64,000 bases of DNA from Bradyrhizobium diazoefficiens (GCF_018129965.1 NZ_JAFCKW010000001.1:1-64000), one strand, 5' to 3'. Numbered from the stretch's first letter, positions 8,941 through 19,010 are shown. Numbers and translations are program-made. The notes: generated by a model not told the origin, from the sequence alone.

Positions 8941-9417
8941 TCAGGTTTCAAGTTCGACGAAACGGCGCAGCTTGAAGACGAGGTCCGGCATAGCCTCGCG
9001 GAACCGCGTCGCGCTGGTGAGATTGGTCGAGAACGGCGCGAAGGTGAGCATCGCGTTCCAGGGCCTGTAGCCGTAGACGGTGATGGAGGCGCCAGTCGCG
9101 GGAAAATCGTTCAGCTTGCGCAACTCGCCGAGCACGAGATCGGCAATCGCCTCCGCAGGCAGCAATTGCTTGCCGTCCGGAGTCGTGGCGATGATCTTCG
9201 CAAGCGGCTCGACCGGTTTGGTGGCGACCGCTGCGTCTTTTTTTGCATGATCGGGCTTGTCCGGGACGGGGGCTGCGACCGGCTCGAATCCCTTGGACGG
9301 CGCTGTCGGTAGAACCTCGGTGAGCGGCTGCGGTACGATGGTATCTTCGCGCTTGTTGCCACCCAGGATGCCGCTGATCATGGCCACAAGGCCAGCATCC
9401 TTCACGTCTTCACTCAT
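8941..9417 (-). CDS. hypothetical protein
   Basis: A protein of 158 residues whose family I do not recognise. The N-terminus (MSEDVKDAGLVAMISGILGGNK) is followed by a Pro/Ala/Lys-rich linker to about residue 70. A compact C-terminal domain contains LLPAEAIADLVLGELRKLNDFPATG, a Tyr/Trp patch (VYGYRPWNAML) and LRRFVELET at the end. The ATG at 9417 is preceded by GGGGGAGTA; a TTG 24 bases further upstream is an alternative start. There is no signal peptide or membrane segment. It stands alone between repeats and another small gene on the same strand. Confidence 0.55.
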   Translation of the reverse strand: MSEDVKDAGLVAMISGILGGNKREDTIVPQPLTEVLPTAPSKGFEPVAAPVPDKPDHAKKDAAVATKPVEPLAKIIATTPDGKQLLPAEAIADLVLGELRKLNDFPATGASITVYGYRPWNAMLTFAPFSTNLTSATRFREAMPDLVFKLRRFVELET

Positions 9418-9631
9418 TACTCCCCCAAGGACTCCCTGCAAAGTCGTTGGGTCTATTCTATACCGCTCTGGCAGGCCGCCACAACTTATGCGAGGTCAGC
9501 GCGCGCGCCTCGTCTTTCGAGGCGACCGCCTCCAGGGAACTCCTCAGGATAAGGCTCAGCAGCATCGGATCGGAGGAGATTGCGCCCGCATTCAGCAGCG
9601 GCGCGAATCCATCGCGCCGCATAGCGATCCG

Positions 9632-9970
9632 TCACTGCTTTTCGAACGGAATATATTGCTGATACTGCTTGGGCACCGAGCTGCGGTAGCGCGCCGGCAC
9701 GGTGCCGCTGTCGACCGAATGATCGATCTCCTGCTGCCGGGTCATCTTCTTCTTCGGCTGCTTCTTCGACGCACTCTTCTTGGAGTCGGTCGGCTGGCTC
9801 GACGTGTCGGTGGTTGCGGCCGGCGCTGTCGCCGTCGCGGCTGGCGCAGCGGTCGTCGCCGCAGGCGCTGCCGTTCCGCCGGCGGCCGGCGCGGTCTGCG
9901 CCAGTGCAAGCGGCGTTTGCAGGAGAAGCGCCAGCGCTGCCGTCGCAACCAACACGTATGATTTTTGCAT
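9632..9970 (-). CDS. small exported Ala/Thr-rich protein
   Basis: A protein of 112 residues. It has a signal peptide (VLVATAALALLLQTPLALA, cleavage near residue 24), an Ala/Pro/Thr-rich low-complexity stretch (about 25-60), a Lys-rich stretch (KKSASKKQPKKK) and a conserved-looking tail, TRQQEIDHSVDSGTVPARYR. The ATG at 9970 is preceded by GGGAGG at good spacing. The function is unknown. The layout suggests a secreted or periplasmic protein, similar to small uncharacterised Bradyrhizobium proteins. Confidence 0.7.
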   Translation of the reverse strand: MQKSYVLVATAALALLLQTPLALAQTAPAAGGTAAPAATTAAPAATATAPAATTDTSSQPTDSKKSASKKQPKKKMTRQQEIDHSVDSGTVPARYRSSVPKQYQQYIPFEKQ

Positions 9971-10155
9971 CAAAACCTCCCAAAATGACCTGATCCGCGT
10001 AAGGCAAAGCCTAGGCCCCGGGGATCGAACTGTTCAAGTCCGCTGACGATAGGCGGGATGCCCGCCGTCAACTGTGGCCGAGATCACATAGAATACCGCT
10101 GGACAGGGCATGATGGTCGCCTGCCTGCCCATTCATCCACCCTGAGGAGTCCGAC

Positions 10156-10389
10156 ATGCGCCGCATCATTCTCGCCCTCGCGTCCTTCGCAGCACTGATG
10201 GCCGTAGCATCACCGGCGGCACGGGCACATCCTCCGATTGATCGATATTGCCTGCAAGGCCGCAGCTGGGGTTATCCCGGCAACTGCCAGTTCGCGACCT
10301 ATCAGCAGTGCCTCGCTACCGCCTCTGGCACGTCGGCCTATTGCGGCGTCAATCCGCGCTACGCGCTCTCGCAGCAGCGCACCGACTGA
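10156..10389 (+). CDS. DUF3551 family small secreted protein
   Basis: A 77-residue protein with a signal peptide (MRRIILALASFAALMAVASPAARA) and a short Cys-containing mature part: RYCLQGRSWGYPGNCQFATYQQCLATASGTSAYCGVNP, with four Cys that may form two disulfides. This is the pattern of DUF3551, a family common in Bradyrhizobium and of unknown function. AGGAGT lies about 7 bases before the ATG. Confidence 0.85.
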   Translation: MRRIILALASFAALMAVASPAARAHPPIDRYCLQGRSWGYPGNCQFATYQQCLATASGTSAYCGVNPRYALSQQRTD

Positions 10390-10627
10390 CGGCGGCGCGC
10401 GCGCCTGCGTCCGTCGATGACGAGAATGTTATCCGTCGCCGCGGCGGTGCAGATTCGCGATGCGCTGCCGTGGCTTGTTCGCAAACACCTCATCCGAAGA
10501 AAAGTTGATCCGGGGCAATTGTGATCCATTTCGCTCTACGCGAACGAGATCGCTCCTAGGCTGCAAATTCCAGCGCAGGAAACTTGAGCCCGATTTGTTT
10601 CATCTCGACTTTTCAGGGAGGTTCTTC

Positions 10628-12166
10628 ATGAGCAGCCGCCATGCCATTGTTCCGCGCGGTCTGAACACCACGCGTTCGTCGCTGTCCCAAGGCCGTTTCG
10701 GCCGCATGTTCCGCAAACTCGCACCGGCGACATTCGCCCCGAACGACGCCGACACCATCGCCAACCTGTCCGCGCTGGCCGACAAGATGATCGCCGGCTT
10801 CGACGGGCCGAAGGATGGGCCCGACGCGGAAGAGAGCGGCATCCCCGCACTCTATACTTACTTTGGCCAGTTCGTCGACCACGACATCACCTTCGATCCG
10901 GTCAGTTCGCTGACCAGGCAGCAGGATCCCGACGGGCTGATCGACTTCCGCACGCCGTCGCTCGACCTCGACAATCTCTACGGCCGCGGACCGAACGACC
11001 AGCCCTACATGTATGACGGCATCAAGTTCCGGCTCGGCGAGAAGCTGACCGGCGCAGGCGTGGCCGATGCCAGCGACCTGCCGCGCTTCAAGGGCCGCGC
11101 GCTGATCGGCGATCCCCGCAACGACGAGAACAGCATCGTCTCGCAGTTCCAGGCCCTCATGCTGCGCTTTCACAATCGCATGGTCGACGACAATGACAGC
11201 CTGTCGTTCGAGGAGGTGCAGCAGCGCGTCCGCTTCCACTACCAATATGTCGTGCTGAACGACTTCCTGCCGCGCATCGTCCACGCCAGCGTGCTGAACG
11301 CGCTGAAGACCGCAGGCCGCTACGACCGCAGCAAGCTCGCCTACTATCACTGGAAGACCTTTCCGTTCATGCCGGTCGAGTTCTCGGTCGCCGCCTACCG
11401 GCTCGGTCATTCCATGATCCGCCCCGGCTACCGGCTGAACGACGCCGCCAACATGCTGCTGCAGATCTTCCCCGATCCCAACAATCCCGACAACAATGCG
11501 CTGACCGGCTTCCGCGCCATGGGTCCGGGGCGTGCGATCGATTGGGGCCGCTTCATCGATCTCGACACGCGCGCCTATGGCGTCGCGGACGACGGCAGCA
11601 ATGCCGACAACAAGCGGCGGCTGCAGTTCGCCTATCGCATCGATGCCTCGCTGGTCGATCCGCTGCGCAGGCTGCCGCCGGAAGTCGCGTCCAATCCGGC
11701 TTCGCTGGCGCTGCGCAATCTCGAGCGGAGCTGGCGGCTTGGCCTGCCCTCGGGCCAGGCCGTCGCGAGAGCGATGAACCTGACGCCGCTGAGCGACGAT
11801 CAGATCATCATCGGCAAGGCGGTCGACGAGCCCGGCACAGGCGATCCGCAGACCAGAATCGCAAACATCGCGAACGGCGTGTTCGCCGGCAATTGCCCGC
11901 TCTGGGCCTACATCCTCGCCGAGGCCCGGCAGTTCCAGATCGCGGTCCAGATTCCCGCCACCGGCGCGCCGGCAGTAGGAATCAACACGCCGCAACTTGG
12001 CCCCGTCGGCGGCCGCATCGTCGCCGAAGTATTCCTCGGCATGCTGTTCGGCGACAATTCCTCGGTGCTGTCGCTCGACCCGCAATGGGCGCCGGTGACG
12101 GGCTCAAGCTTCGCGCTGAAGGATCTCGTCGCCTATGCGCTCGGCCAGGGCGATCCGCTGCACTGA
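10628..12166 (+). CDS. animal-type heme peroxidase (peroxidase-cyclooxygenase superfamily)
   Basis: A protein of 512 residues spanning a complete animal haem peroxidase domain. The distal site QFVDHDITFDP carries His85. The proximal site AAYRLGHSMIRPGYRLN carries His261, the expected haem ligand. Other family blocks are TPSLDLDNLYGRGP, ALIGDPRNDEN, FQALMLRFHNRMVDD and LNDFLPRI. No N-terminal signal peptide, transmembrane helix or RTX repeats are visible, so it may be cytosolic or exported by an unrecognised route. The ATG at 10628 has AGGGAGG about 7 bases upstream. The natural substrate cannot be told from sequence. Confidence 0.9.
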   Translation: MSSRHAIVPRGLNTTRSSLSQGRFGRMFRKLAPATFAPNDADTIANLSALADKMIAGFDGPKDGPDAEESGIPALYTYFGQFVDHDITFDPVSSLTRQQDPDGLIDFRTPSLDLDNLYGRGPNDQPYMYDGIKFRLGEKLTGAGVADASDLPRFKGRALIGDPRNDENSIVSQFQALMLRFHNRMVDDNDSLSFEEVQQRVRFHYQYVVLNDFLPRIVHASVLNALKTAGRYDRSKLAYYHWKTFPFMPVEFSVAAYRLGHSMIRPGYRLNDAANMLLQIFPDPNNPDNNALTGFRAMGPGRAIDWGRFIDLDTRAYGVADDGSNADNKRRLQFAYRIDASLVDPLRRLPPEVASNPASLALRNLERSWRLGLPSGQAVARAMNLTPLSDDQIIIGKAVDEPGTGDPQTRIANIANGVFAGNCPLWAYILAEARQFQIAVQIPATGAPAVGINTPQLGPVGGRIVAEVFLGMLFGDNSSVLSLDPQWAPVTGSSFALKDLVAYALGQGDPLH

Positions 12167-12486
12167 GTGCGGAATCGCTTATGGATTGAACGGGGCTCGC
12201 GGGCTTGCTCCGCCTCTCCCGCGTGCGGGAGAGGTCGAAGCGCCCCGGGCGCTGCGAAGCATCGTCCGGCGCGCGGCGGGTGAGGGCTCTATTCCCTTGG
12301 GATGTCCTCTGTAACTCTCGAAGGCCCCATTGCGGAGACAGCCCTCTCCCCTGCCCTCCCCGCATGCGGGGGAGGGAGTTCACTGCCGTTGCGGCCACAT
12401 TGAGCACGCCATCTGCGATGGCTGGCATTGAGTGGTGACGGACGGGATGAAGAGGCCGCTCGTGGCGCCCCAAGCAGAGAACCGAG
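12167..12486. repeat. gene-free stretch with family B repeat
   Basis: Bases 12212-12378 carry two stem-loops of family B type: CCTCTCCCGCGTGCGGGAGAGG near the start and CCCTCCCCGCATGCGGGGGAGGG near the end, with a GCGAAGCATCG segment between them that recurs in other copies. The remaining sequence up to the convergent transpeptidase stop shows nothing recognisable. The hairpins may serve as terminators for the peroxidase gene. Confidence 0.7.
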
Positions 12487-13356
12487 TTACTGCGCCTCGG
12501 CGACCTTCGGTCCGGAGGACGGCATCTGCGCATTGGCGGCCGAGAGCCGTTTCGATGGCGATGCCGGGTCCGACAACCGGAAAGCGGCGTCGGCCGGCGC
12601 GGCCTGCATGGGCCGGCGGGCGGCGGTCGCCGGCAGCACGATCACTTTCGCGCCGACTTTCACCCGCTCGTAAAGGTCTACGACGTCGTCATTGGTCAGC
12701 CGGATGCACCCTGAGGACACCCGCTTGCCGATCGTATCGGGATTGTTGGTGCCGTGAATGCGATATTCGGTCTCGCCGAGATACATCGCGCGGGCACCGA
12801 GCGGATTGCCGGGACCGCCCGCCATGAAGCGCGGCAGATAGGGCTGACGCCCAATCATCTCCACGGGCGGATGCCAATCCGGCCATTCGGCCTTGCGGGC
12901 GACGGTCTGTTCACCGGACCACGCGAAACCCTCACGGCCGACACCGATGCCGTAGCGCAGGGCCTGCGTGTCGTTCAGGACCAAATAGAGGAACGTATTC
13001 CTGGTATCGACGATCACGGTGCCTGGCGGCTGGCGGCTAGCATAGTCGACCACCTGCCGGACCAGTGCACCGGGACCTTCAGCGGCTTTCGGCGGTTCGA
13101 CCAGAGGCGCCGGGGCCGGAGGCGGAGCTGGAGCCGGAGCTGGCGCGGCTGCACGAACGGGCGGCGCCACGTAGACCGGCGTTGACGACGCCTGGGCCTC
13201 GCGCACGACCGGTTTGCGAGTCGCTTGCTCGCTGATCGGTCCGGACAGCAGACCGTAGCCAAGGGCGGCGATGGAAACGACGCCAAGGGCGACGCGCGCG
13301 GCCATCGGGAGCGCGAACGTCTCCGCCGCCTTTCCGCGCTTGGCCCGTTTCTTCAT
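12487..13356 (-). CDS. L,D-transpeptidase (YkuD domain), membrane anchored
   Basis: It forms 3-3 peptidoglycan cross-links or attaches proteins to the wall through a Cys thioester. The protein has 289 residues. A basic N-terminus precedes a transmembrane or signal helix at about 17-38. A Pro/Ala-rich spacer (about 55-95) leads to the YkuD domain, with PPGTVIVDTRNTFLYLVL at its start, His201 in HGTN and catalytic Cys217 in SSGCIRLTNDD, the standard H-x15-C spacing. The tail is low complexity. The ATG at 13356 was preferred over an upstream ATG at 13398 because GGGAG lies 5 bases before it. A paralogue lies at 16008. Confidence 0.9.
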   Translation of the reverse strand: MKKRAKRGKAAETFALPMAARVALGVVSIAALGYGLLSGPISEQATRKPVVREAQASSTPVYVAPPVRAAAPAPAPAPPPAPAPLVEPPKAAEGPGALVRQVVDYASRQPPGTVIVDTRNTFLYLVLNDTQALRYGIGVGREGFAWSGEQTVARKAEWPDWHPPVEMIGRQPYLPRFMAGGPGNPLGARAMYLGETEYRIHGTNNPDTIGKRVSSGCIRLTNDDVVDLYERVKVGAKVIVLPATAARRPMQAAPADAAFRLSDPASPSKRLSAANAQMPSSGPKVAEAQ

Positions 13357-13481
13357 GACTTCTCCCGGGTCATCATGCCAAAAGAGGTACTCCGGCAAGA
13401 TTTAAGAAACATCGAAGCGAATTCGCCCGGACTGGAACCGTTAGCGATGGTTAACGCCGAGTGAAGCGCTTCCGACGCCTT

Positions 13482-14000
13482 CTAACGCGTGGGCGCGAGA
13501 CCGCTCTCCGCGAGCCGCGCCGCGAGCCAGAGCGACAGCGGCTGATCGCGCGTGCCGCCGACATAGACCTCCGAAAGCGTCACCTGGTGCTTTTGCAGCA
13601 CCAGGAGCAGGCCGATCCGGTAAGCGAACCAGATATCGGCATCGGTCAGCGCCCGCAGCTTGTGCTGGTCGTGCTCGAGCGGAGTGTGATTGCTCGCCTT
13701 GCGGATCTCCACGCTGAGCAGATTGTTCGGGATCTCGCGCTGATGCACGACGACGTCGGGGTAGATCGACTTGCCGAGATGATCGTCGGTCGAGATGATG
13801 GTGCCATGCGGCAGATGCAGCGTGCGCTCGCCGAGCCGGTCGTAATTGCAATCGACCGTCCAGCCGGAGAACTGCTTCTCCAGATGTACGGCGAAGCGGT
13901 GAGTGATGGCGCGTTCGCCGACGTCCTTCTCGAACAAAAATCCTTCGTGGGCGTAAAACTCGAGAAGCGCCGCGATCACCTTGTTCAGCTCGGTCTGCAT
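13482..14000 (-). CDS. hypothetical protein, possible PD-(D/E)XK nuclease fold
   Basis: A 172-residue soluble protein. The centre reads SIYPDVVVHQREIPNNLLSVEIRKASN followed by EHDQHKLRALTDADIW. An acidic residue after a strand, then a strand ending V-E-I-R-K and a helix with K, resembles the PD-(D/E)XK nuclease layout, but the canonical E-x-K is altered (E-I-R-K), so activity is uncertain. The last helix, LSLWLAARLAES, is amphipathic. The ATG at 14000 follows GGAGG at 4-5 bases. A family C repeat lies immediately upstream. Confidence 0.6.
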   Translation of the reverse strand: MQTELNKVIAALLEFYAHEGFLFEKDVGERAITHRFAVHLEKQFSGWTVDCNYDRLGERTLHLPHGTIISTDDHLGKSIYPDVVVHQREIPNNLLSVEIRKASNHTPLEHDQHKLRALTDADIWFAYRIGLLLVLQKHQVTLSEVYVGGTRDQPLSLWLAARLAESGLAPTR

Positions 14001-14040
14001 GTCGCCTCCGGGCCAGCGCGCGTGCACGCCACACTCTCGG

Positions 14041-14170
14041 TGTCGTCCCGGCGAAAGCCGGGACCCATACCGCGAGGTCTAACGAGTACGCGCGGTGCGC
14101 GTACCGGATCCCTTGATCTTCGCCAAACTTCTCCCTGGGGTTATGGGTGCCGGCGTTCGCCGGCACGACG
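14041..14170. repeat. family C palindromic repeat, copy 1
   Basis: Starts TGTCGTCCCGGCGAAAGCCGG and ends CGGCGTTCGCCGGCACGACG, with inner segments TCGCCAAAC and CTCCCTGGGGTTATGGGT. The same framework occurs at 34163, 40235, 49662 and 59479. Both arms contain their own small hairpins. Confidence 0.8.
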
Positions 14171-14194
14171 CGAGGAGAGAGCTCAGCCAAGCCG

Positions 14195-15742
14195 TCACAT
14201 CTGGACTTCGATCAGCCGCGGGCCCGGCTCTGCGACGGCTTCGGCCAGCGCCTTGTTGAACTCGTCGGCATTGGTGACGGCGCGGGCGGGCACGCCCATG
14301 CCCTTGGCCAGCGCGACGAAATCGAGGGTCGGACGGTCGAGGCGGAGCATGTTGTTGGCGCGCTGGCCGGGTTCGCCGGCGCCGACATTGTCGAACTCGC
14401 CGCGCAGGATCTGGTAGATGCGGTTGGCGAACACGATGGTGACGATGTTGAGGTTCTCGCGCGCCTGCGTCCACAGCGACTGGATCGTGTACATCGCACT
14501 GCCGTCGCCGACCATGGTGATCACCTTGCGGTCCGGACAGGCGATGGCGGCGCCGATCGACAGCGGCGTGGAGAAGCCGATCGAGCCGCCCATGTTCTGC
14601 AGCCAGTCGTGCGGCGCGGCGGCCGCGGTCGGCGGGAAGAAGGCGCGGCCGGTGGTGAGGGACTCGTCGACCATGATCGCGTTCTCGGGGATCGCATAGG
14701 CAATCGCCTGCGCGATCGAGGCATGGGTCAGCGCGCCGGTCGGCTTGATAAGTTCCTGCAACGCCTGCGGCTTGACATCCTTCGCGCTGGCCTTGACGGC
14801 GCCGGCGAGCGCGTCGAGCGCCGCGACCGAGTTCTCGCCCCAGGCGGTCATGCGATGCACGTCGCAGCCTTCGGGGCGCAGCACGCTCGGCTTGTTCGGA
14901 TAGGCGAAGAACGCCACGGGATCGTCGGACTCGACCAGCACGATGTGACGGAACTTCGCCAGCATCGGCAGCGCCTGATCGATGACATAATGGATGCGGT
15001 CGATCGAGTAGCGGCCGCGGCCGCGCGCCATCCGGGGACGGAAGGTCGGGCCCATCACGGTGCAGCCGGTCCTGGCGGCGATGCGTTCGGCCAGCGCCAG
15101 GCCTTCCTCGGAGAGCGCGCTGCCGGTCATCAGAAGCAGCGTGCCCTCGCCGTCGCCGTGCAGGATCTTGGCGGCCTGCTCGACCGCCTGTGGCGAATAG
15201 CTCGCGCGCTGCTGCTCGGCGGGCACCTCGGCGATGCCGTCGGCCTCGTTCCAGGCGGTGTCGGCGGGCAGAATGAGGGTCGCGATCTGCCCCGGCGCGC
15301 TCTTGGCGGCGGCGATCGCGGCGGCGCCGTCGGCGGCGACCGATTTGGAATCCGGCGAGGTGCGGACCCAGGACGACATCGGCCGGGCCAGGCCCTCGAT
15401 GTCCGAGGTGAGCGGCGCGTTGTAGCCGATGTGGTAGACCGCGTGCTGGCCGACGATGTTGACGATACCGGAATTGGCCTTCTTGGCGTTGTGCAGATTG
15501 GCAAGCCCGTTGGCGAGGCCGGGGCCGAGATGCAGCAGCGTCGAGGCCGGCGTGCCCGTCATGCGGTAGTAGCCGTCGGCGGCGCCCGTCACCACGCCCT
15601 CGAACAGGCCTAGCACGCAGCGCATGCCCGGAACGCGGTCGAGCGCGGCAACGAAATGCATCTCGGAGGTACCCGGGTTGGTGAAGCAGACGTCCACCCC
15701 GCCCTTGACCATCGTCCGCACCAGGCTTTCCGCACCGTTCAT
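14195..15742 (-). CDS. thiamine-diphosphate enzyme, acetolactate synthase large subunit-like
   Basis: A protein of 515 residues with the three domains of the pyruvate oxidase/acetolactate synthase superfamily. The PYR domain contains FTNPGTSEMHFV and the cofactor-activating Glu48 in GLFEGVVTGAADGYY. A central domain follows. The PP domain has the diphosphate motif GDGSAMYTIQSLW and, about 25 residues on, ANRIYQIL. There is no adjacent regulatory subunit (ilvN), so it is more likely a catabolic decarboxylase, carboligase or oxidase than biosynthetic IlvB. The ATG at 15742 with GGGAG 8 bases upstream was chosen. The substrate is unknown. Confidence 0.8.
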   Translation of the reverse strand: MNGAESLVRTMVKGGVDVCFTNPGTSEMHFVAALDRVPGMRCVLGLFEGVVTGAADGYYRMTGTPASTLLHLGPGLANGLANLHNAKKANSGIVNIVGQHAVYHIGYNAPLTSDIEGLARPMSSWVRTSPDSKSVAADGAAAIAAAKSAPGQIATLILPADTAWNEADGIAEVPAEQQRASYSPQAVEQAAKILHGDGEGTLLLMTGSALSEEGLALAERIAARTGCTVMGPTFRPRMARGRGRYSIDRIHYVIDQALPMLAKFRHIVLVESDDPVAFFAYPNKPSVLRPEGCDVHRMTAWGENSVAALDALAGAVKASAKDVKPQALQELIKPTGALTHASIAQAIAYAIPENAIMVDESLTTGRAFFPPTAAAAPHDWLQNMGGSIGFSTPLSIGAAIACPDRKVITMVGDGSAMYTIQSLWTQARENLNIVTIVFANRIYQILRGEFDNVGAGEPGQRANNMLRLDRPTLDFVALAKGMGVPARAVTNADEFNKALAEAVAEPGPRLIEVQM

Positions 15743-16007
15743 CTTGTCTGCTCCCGCAACCGGCAATGTCCGCAATCCGTCCGATCAATCATTGTTCGCG
15801 AGTTCCGTCAAAGCAATAGCGGGCGCTGCGGGCCTGCCCCGCATCATGATGCGCTGGTTTGGCTAATGCTTTTCGGCAGATCGGCGCGATTGCCGATCTG
15901 GTCATGCCAATCGTTAACGATGCCTCACTCACGGGGCCGTGGCTTGCGAAAACCCAGCGAATATGGCCTCTGGCTGTCGTTGCATCGATCTTTTACTGGG
16001 GGAAACA

Positions 16008-16586
16008 ATGATCCGGTTTTTTGCCGCGCCGATTGCCGCCATCGCATTGCTGTCGGCCACCGCCGGCGGCGCGCTCGCCGAAGGGGTCGATTCGCGCGAC
16101 ATCATGGGCGGCGGCCCGAACTTCTTCCAGGGCGGCTCGAGCCCGATCCCCCGCACCACCGTGAACTACAACGGCAATTACGCCCCCGGCACGATCGTGG
16201 TGAACACGTCGGAGCGCCGGCTCTATCTGGTGCTGCAGAACGGCCAGGCGCTGCGCTACGGCATCGGCGTCGGCCGCGACGGCTTCCGCTGGGGCGGCGT
16301 GCACAAGATCACCGCCAAGAAGGAGTGGCCGGACTGGACGCCGCCGTCGCAGATGCTGGCCCGCCGGCCGGACCTGCCGCGCCACATGAAGGGCGGCATC
16401 GAGAACCCGCTCGGCGCACGTGCGATGTATCTGGGATCGACGCTCTACCGCATCCACGGCTCCAACGAGCCGGAGACGATCGGCCAGGCGGTCTCCTCCG
16501 GCTGCTTCCGCATGACCAATGACGACGTCAGCGACCTCTACGGCCGCGTCGGGGTCGGCACCACAGTGGTGGTGCTGAATAACTAG
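16008..16586 (+). CDS. L,D-transpeptidase (YkuD domain), periplasmic
   Basis: A protein of 192 residues. A signal peptide (FFAAPIAAIALLSATAGGALA) is followed almost at once by the YkuD domain: APGTIVVNTSERRLYLVL, GIGVGRDGFRWGG, NPLGARAMYLG, His150 in HGSN and catalytic Cys166 in SSGCFRMTNDD. It closely resembles the domain of the transpeptidase at 12487 but lacks the Pro-rich spacer. The ATG at 16008 follows GGGGGAAACA. It is divergent from the thiamine-diphosphate enzyme; the 265-base gap between them contains no other visible feature. Confidence 0.9.
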   Translation: MIRFFAAPIAAIALLSATAGGALAEGVDSRDIMGGGPNFFQGGSSPIPRTTVNYNGNYAPGTIVVNTSERRLYLVLQNGQALRYGIGVGRDGFRWGGVHKITAKKEWPDWTPPSQMLARRPDLPRHMKGGIENPLGARAMYLGSTLYRIHGSNEPETIGQAVSSGCFRMTNDDVSDLYGRVGVGTTVVVLNN

Positions 16587-16598
16587 AGGTGCGTGAAC

Positions 16599-16699
16599 TG
16601 CCGTAGGGTGGGCAAAGCCGAAGGCGTGCCCACCGATTCCTTGATCGCTGTCGAAAGATGGTGGGCATAGCGCTTCGCGCCTTTGCCCAACCTACGGCA
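16599..16699. repeat. family E palindromic repeat
   Basis: A 101-base inverted repeat. TGCCGTAGGGTGGGCAAAG at the left end matches the complement of CTTTGCCCAACCTACGGCA at the right end, and the inner arms (GCGTGCCCACC and GGTGGGCATAGCGC) also pair. It lies in the gap between the L,D-transpeptidase and the DUF2927 gene. Confidence 0.8.
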
Positions 16700-16786
16700 C
16701 CGTGCTTGAACACCGCCGGAACCCGCCGGGCCGCGCGCATTTGCGGACTTGTGCACGCGAGGCGAATGCGGCAGCGTTGCAGGACG

Positions 16787-17602
16787 ATGAGCGCATTGAA
16801 CTTGCCCTCGGCTTCCCTGCGCACCGCCCTCCTGGCGCTGGCAACGGCCACATGTATGCCTGCGGCAGCCCCGATCGCCGTCGCGGGCGACGTGGCCGCG
16901 GTCGCCGCACGCCAGCGCTCCGAGAAGAAGAGTTTTACCGACGGCGAGATCGTCGAAGGTTTTTTCAAGACCGCGTTCGGCGCCGAATACCATCTCGCCG
17001 GCCGCGTCGACCGCATCCGCAGATACGATGGGCCGGTGCGCGTGTTCGCCGAGAGCGACCGCGCCGACCGCAAGGCGCAGCTGGCCAAGGTCGTGGCCGA
17101 TATCGGCAAGCGCGTGCAGCATCTCGACATCGCCATGATCGACACCAGCGAGGCCGCAAACGTGCGGGTGAAGCTGCTGCGCGACCGCGATCTGTTCCGC
17201 ACCATCTCGAGCTTCTACGGCGCCGAGAAGGCGCGCGAGATCCGCACCTCGCTCGATCCGCAATGCCTGTCCGGCTTCCGCAAGAACGAGAATTTCGAGA
17301 TCGAGCATTCCGACGTCATCCTCACCGTCGACAACGGCGACTTCACCTTCCTCGACTGCGCCTATGAGGAGCTGCTGCAATCGCTCGGGCCGATCAACGA
17401 CACGTCGAGCGTGCCGTGGACGATGTTCAACGACAACGTCTCGATGGGCTATTTCGACATCTACGACCAGTACATCCTCAATCTGCTCTACGACCCCCGC
17501 ATCAAGCCCGGCATGACCATCGCGGAGGTGAAGGCGGTGCTGCCCGCGGTGCTCGCGGACGTGCGGGTGTGGGTCAGGCGCGTGAACGATCTGAAGGAGT
17601 GA
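16787..17602 (+). CDS. DUF2927 family exported protein
   Basis: A protein of 271 residues with a signal peptide (ALLALATATCMPAAAPIAVAGD). The mature part is typical of DUF2927: SFTDGEIVEGFFKTAFGAEYHL, then RVDRIRRYDGPVRVF, a middle Cys (DPQCLSGF) and a C-terminal FDIYDQYILNLLYDPRIKPGMT followed by VLPAVLADV. The function is not known. The ATG at 16787 with AGGA close upstream was preferred to longer starts that would run into the family E repeat. Confidence 0.75.
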   Translation: MSALNLPSASLRTALLALATATCMPAAAPIAVAGDVAAVAARQRSEKKSFTDGEIVEGFFKTAFGAEYHLAGRVDRIRRYDGPVRVFAESDRADRKAQLAKVVADIGKRVQHLDIAMIDTSEAANVRVKLLRDRDLFRTISSFYGAEKAREIRTSLDPQCLSGFRKNENFEIEHSDVILTVDNGDFTFLDCAYEELLQSLGPINDTSSVPWTMFNDNVSMGYFDIYDQYILNLLYDPRIKPGMTIAEVKAVLPAVLADVRVWVRRVNDLKE

Positions 17603-17612
17603 TTCCGTTCTT

Positions 17613-17762
17613 ACCCTCTCCCCTTGTGGGAGAGGGTGGCTCGACGCGAAGCGGCGAGACGAGTGAGGGGGATCTCACCGCGAGTTCAATTCTCATTTGA
17701 GAAGACGGTGAGATACCCCTCATCCGGCGCTTCGCGCCACCTTCTGCCACAAGGGGAAGGGA
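17613..17762. repeat. family B repeat between convergent genes
   Basis: ACCCTCTCCCCTTGTGGGAGAGGG forms a 9-base-pair stem right after the DUF2927 stop. A GGCTCGACGCGAAGCGGCGAG segment follows, and a mirrored arm (CCCCTCATCCGG, CCACCTTCTGCCACAAGGGG) ends before the thrC-like stop. The same modules recur at 22427. Confidence 0.75.
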
Positions 17763-17773
17763 AGACGCCGCCC

Positions 17774-18901
<1,128 letters not shown>

Positions 18902-19010
18902 GGAAGTCTCCGGGGCAGAGCCGATCCGGTCGATATGTCCGAATATGCAGGTTTTATCCAGTCCATCGTTTGGAGGGTGTGGGGGCGGACGATTCGTGCA
19001 AGATGCGCCT

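Noticed and set aside
12212..12378. Possible CRISPR-like repeats
   Set aside because: The repeats are inverted hairpin modules with no regular unit and spacer spacing and no cas genes nearby.
14195..15742. Biosynthetic acetolactate synthase IlvB
   Set aside because: No ilvN or ilvC neighbour, and the length (515) is short of typical IlvB; kept as a generic ThDP enzyme.
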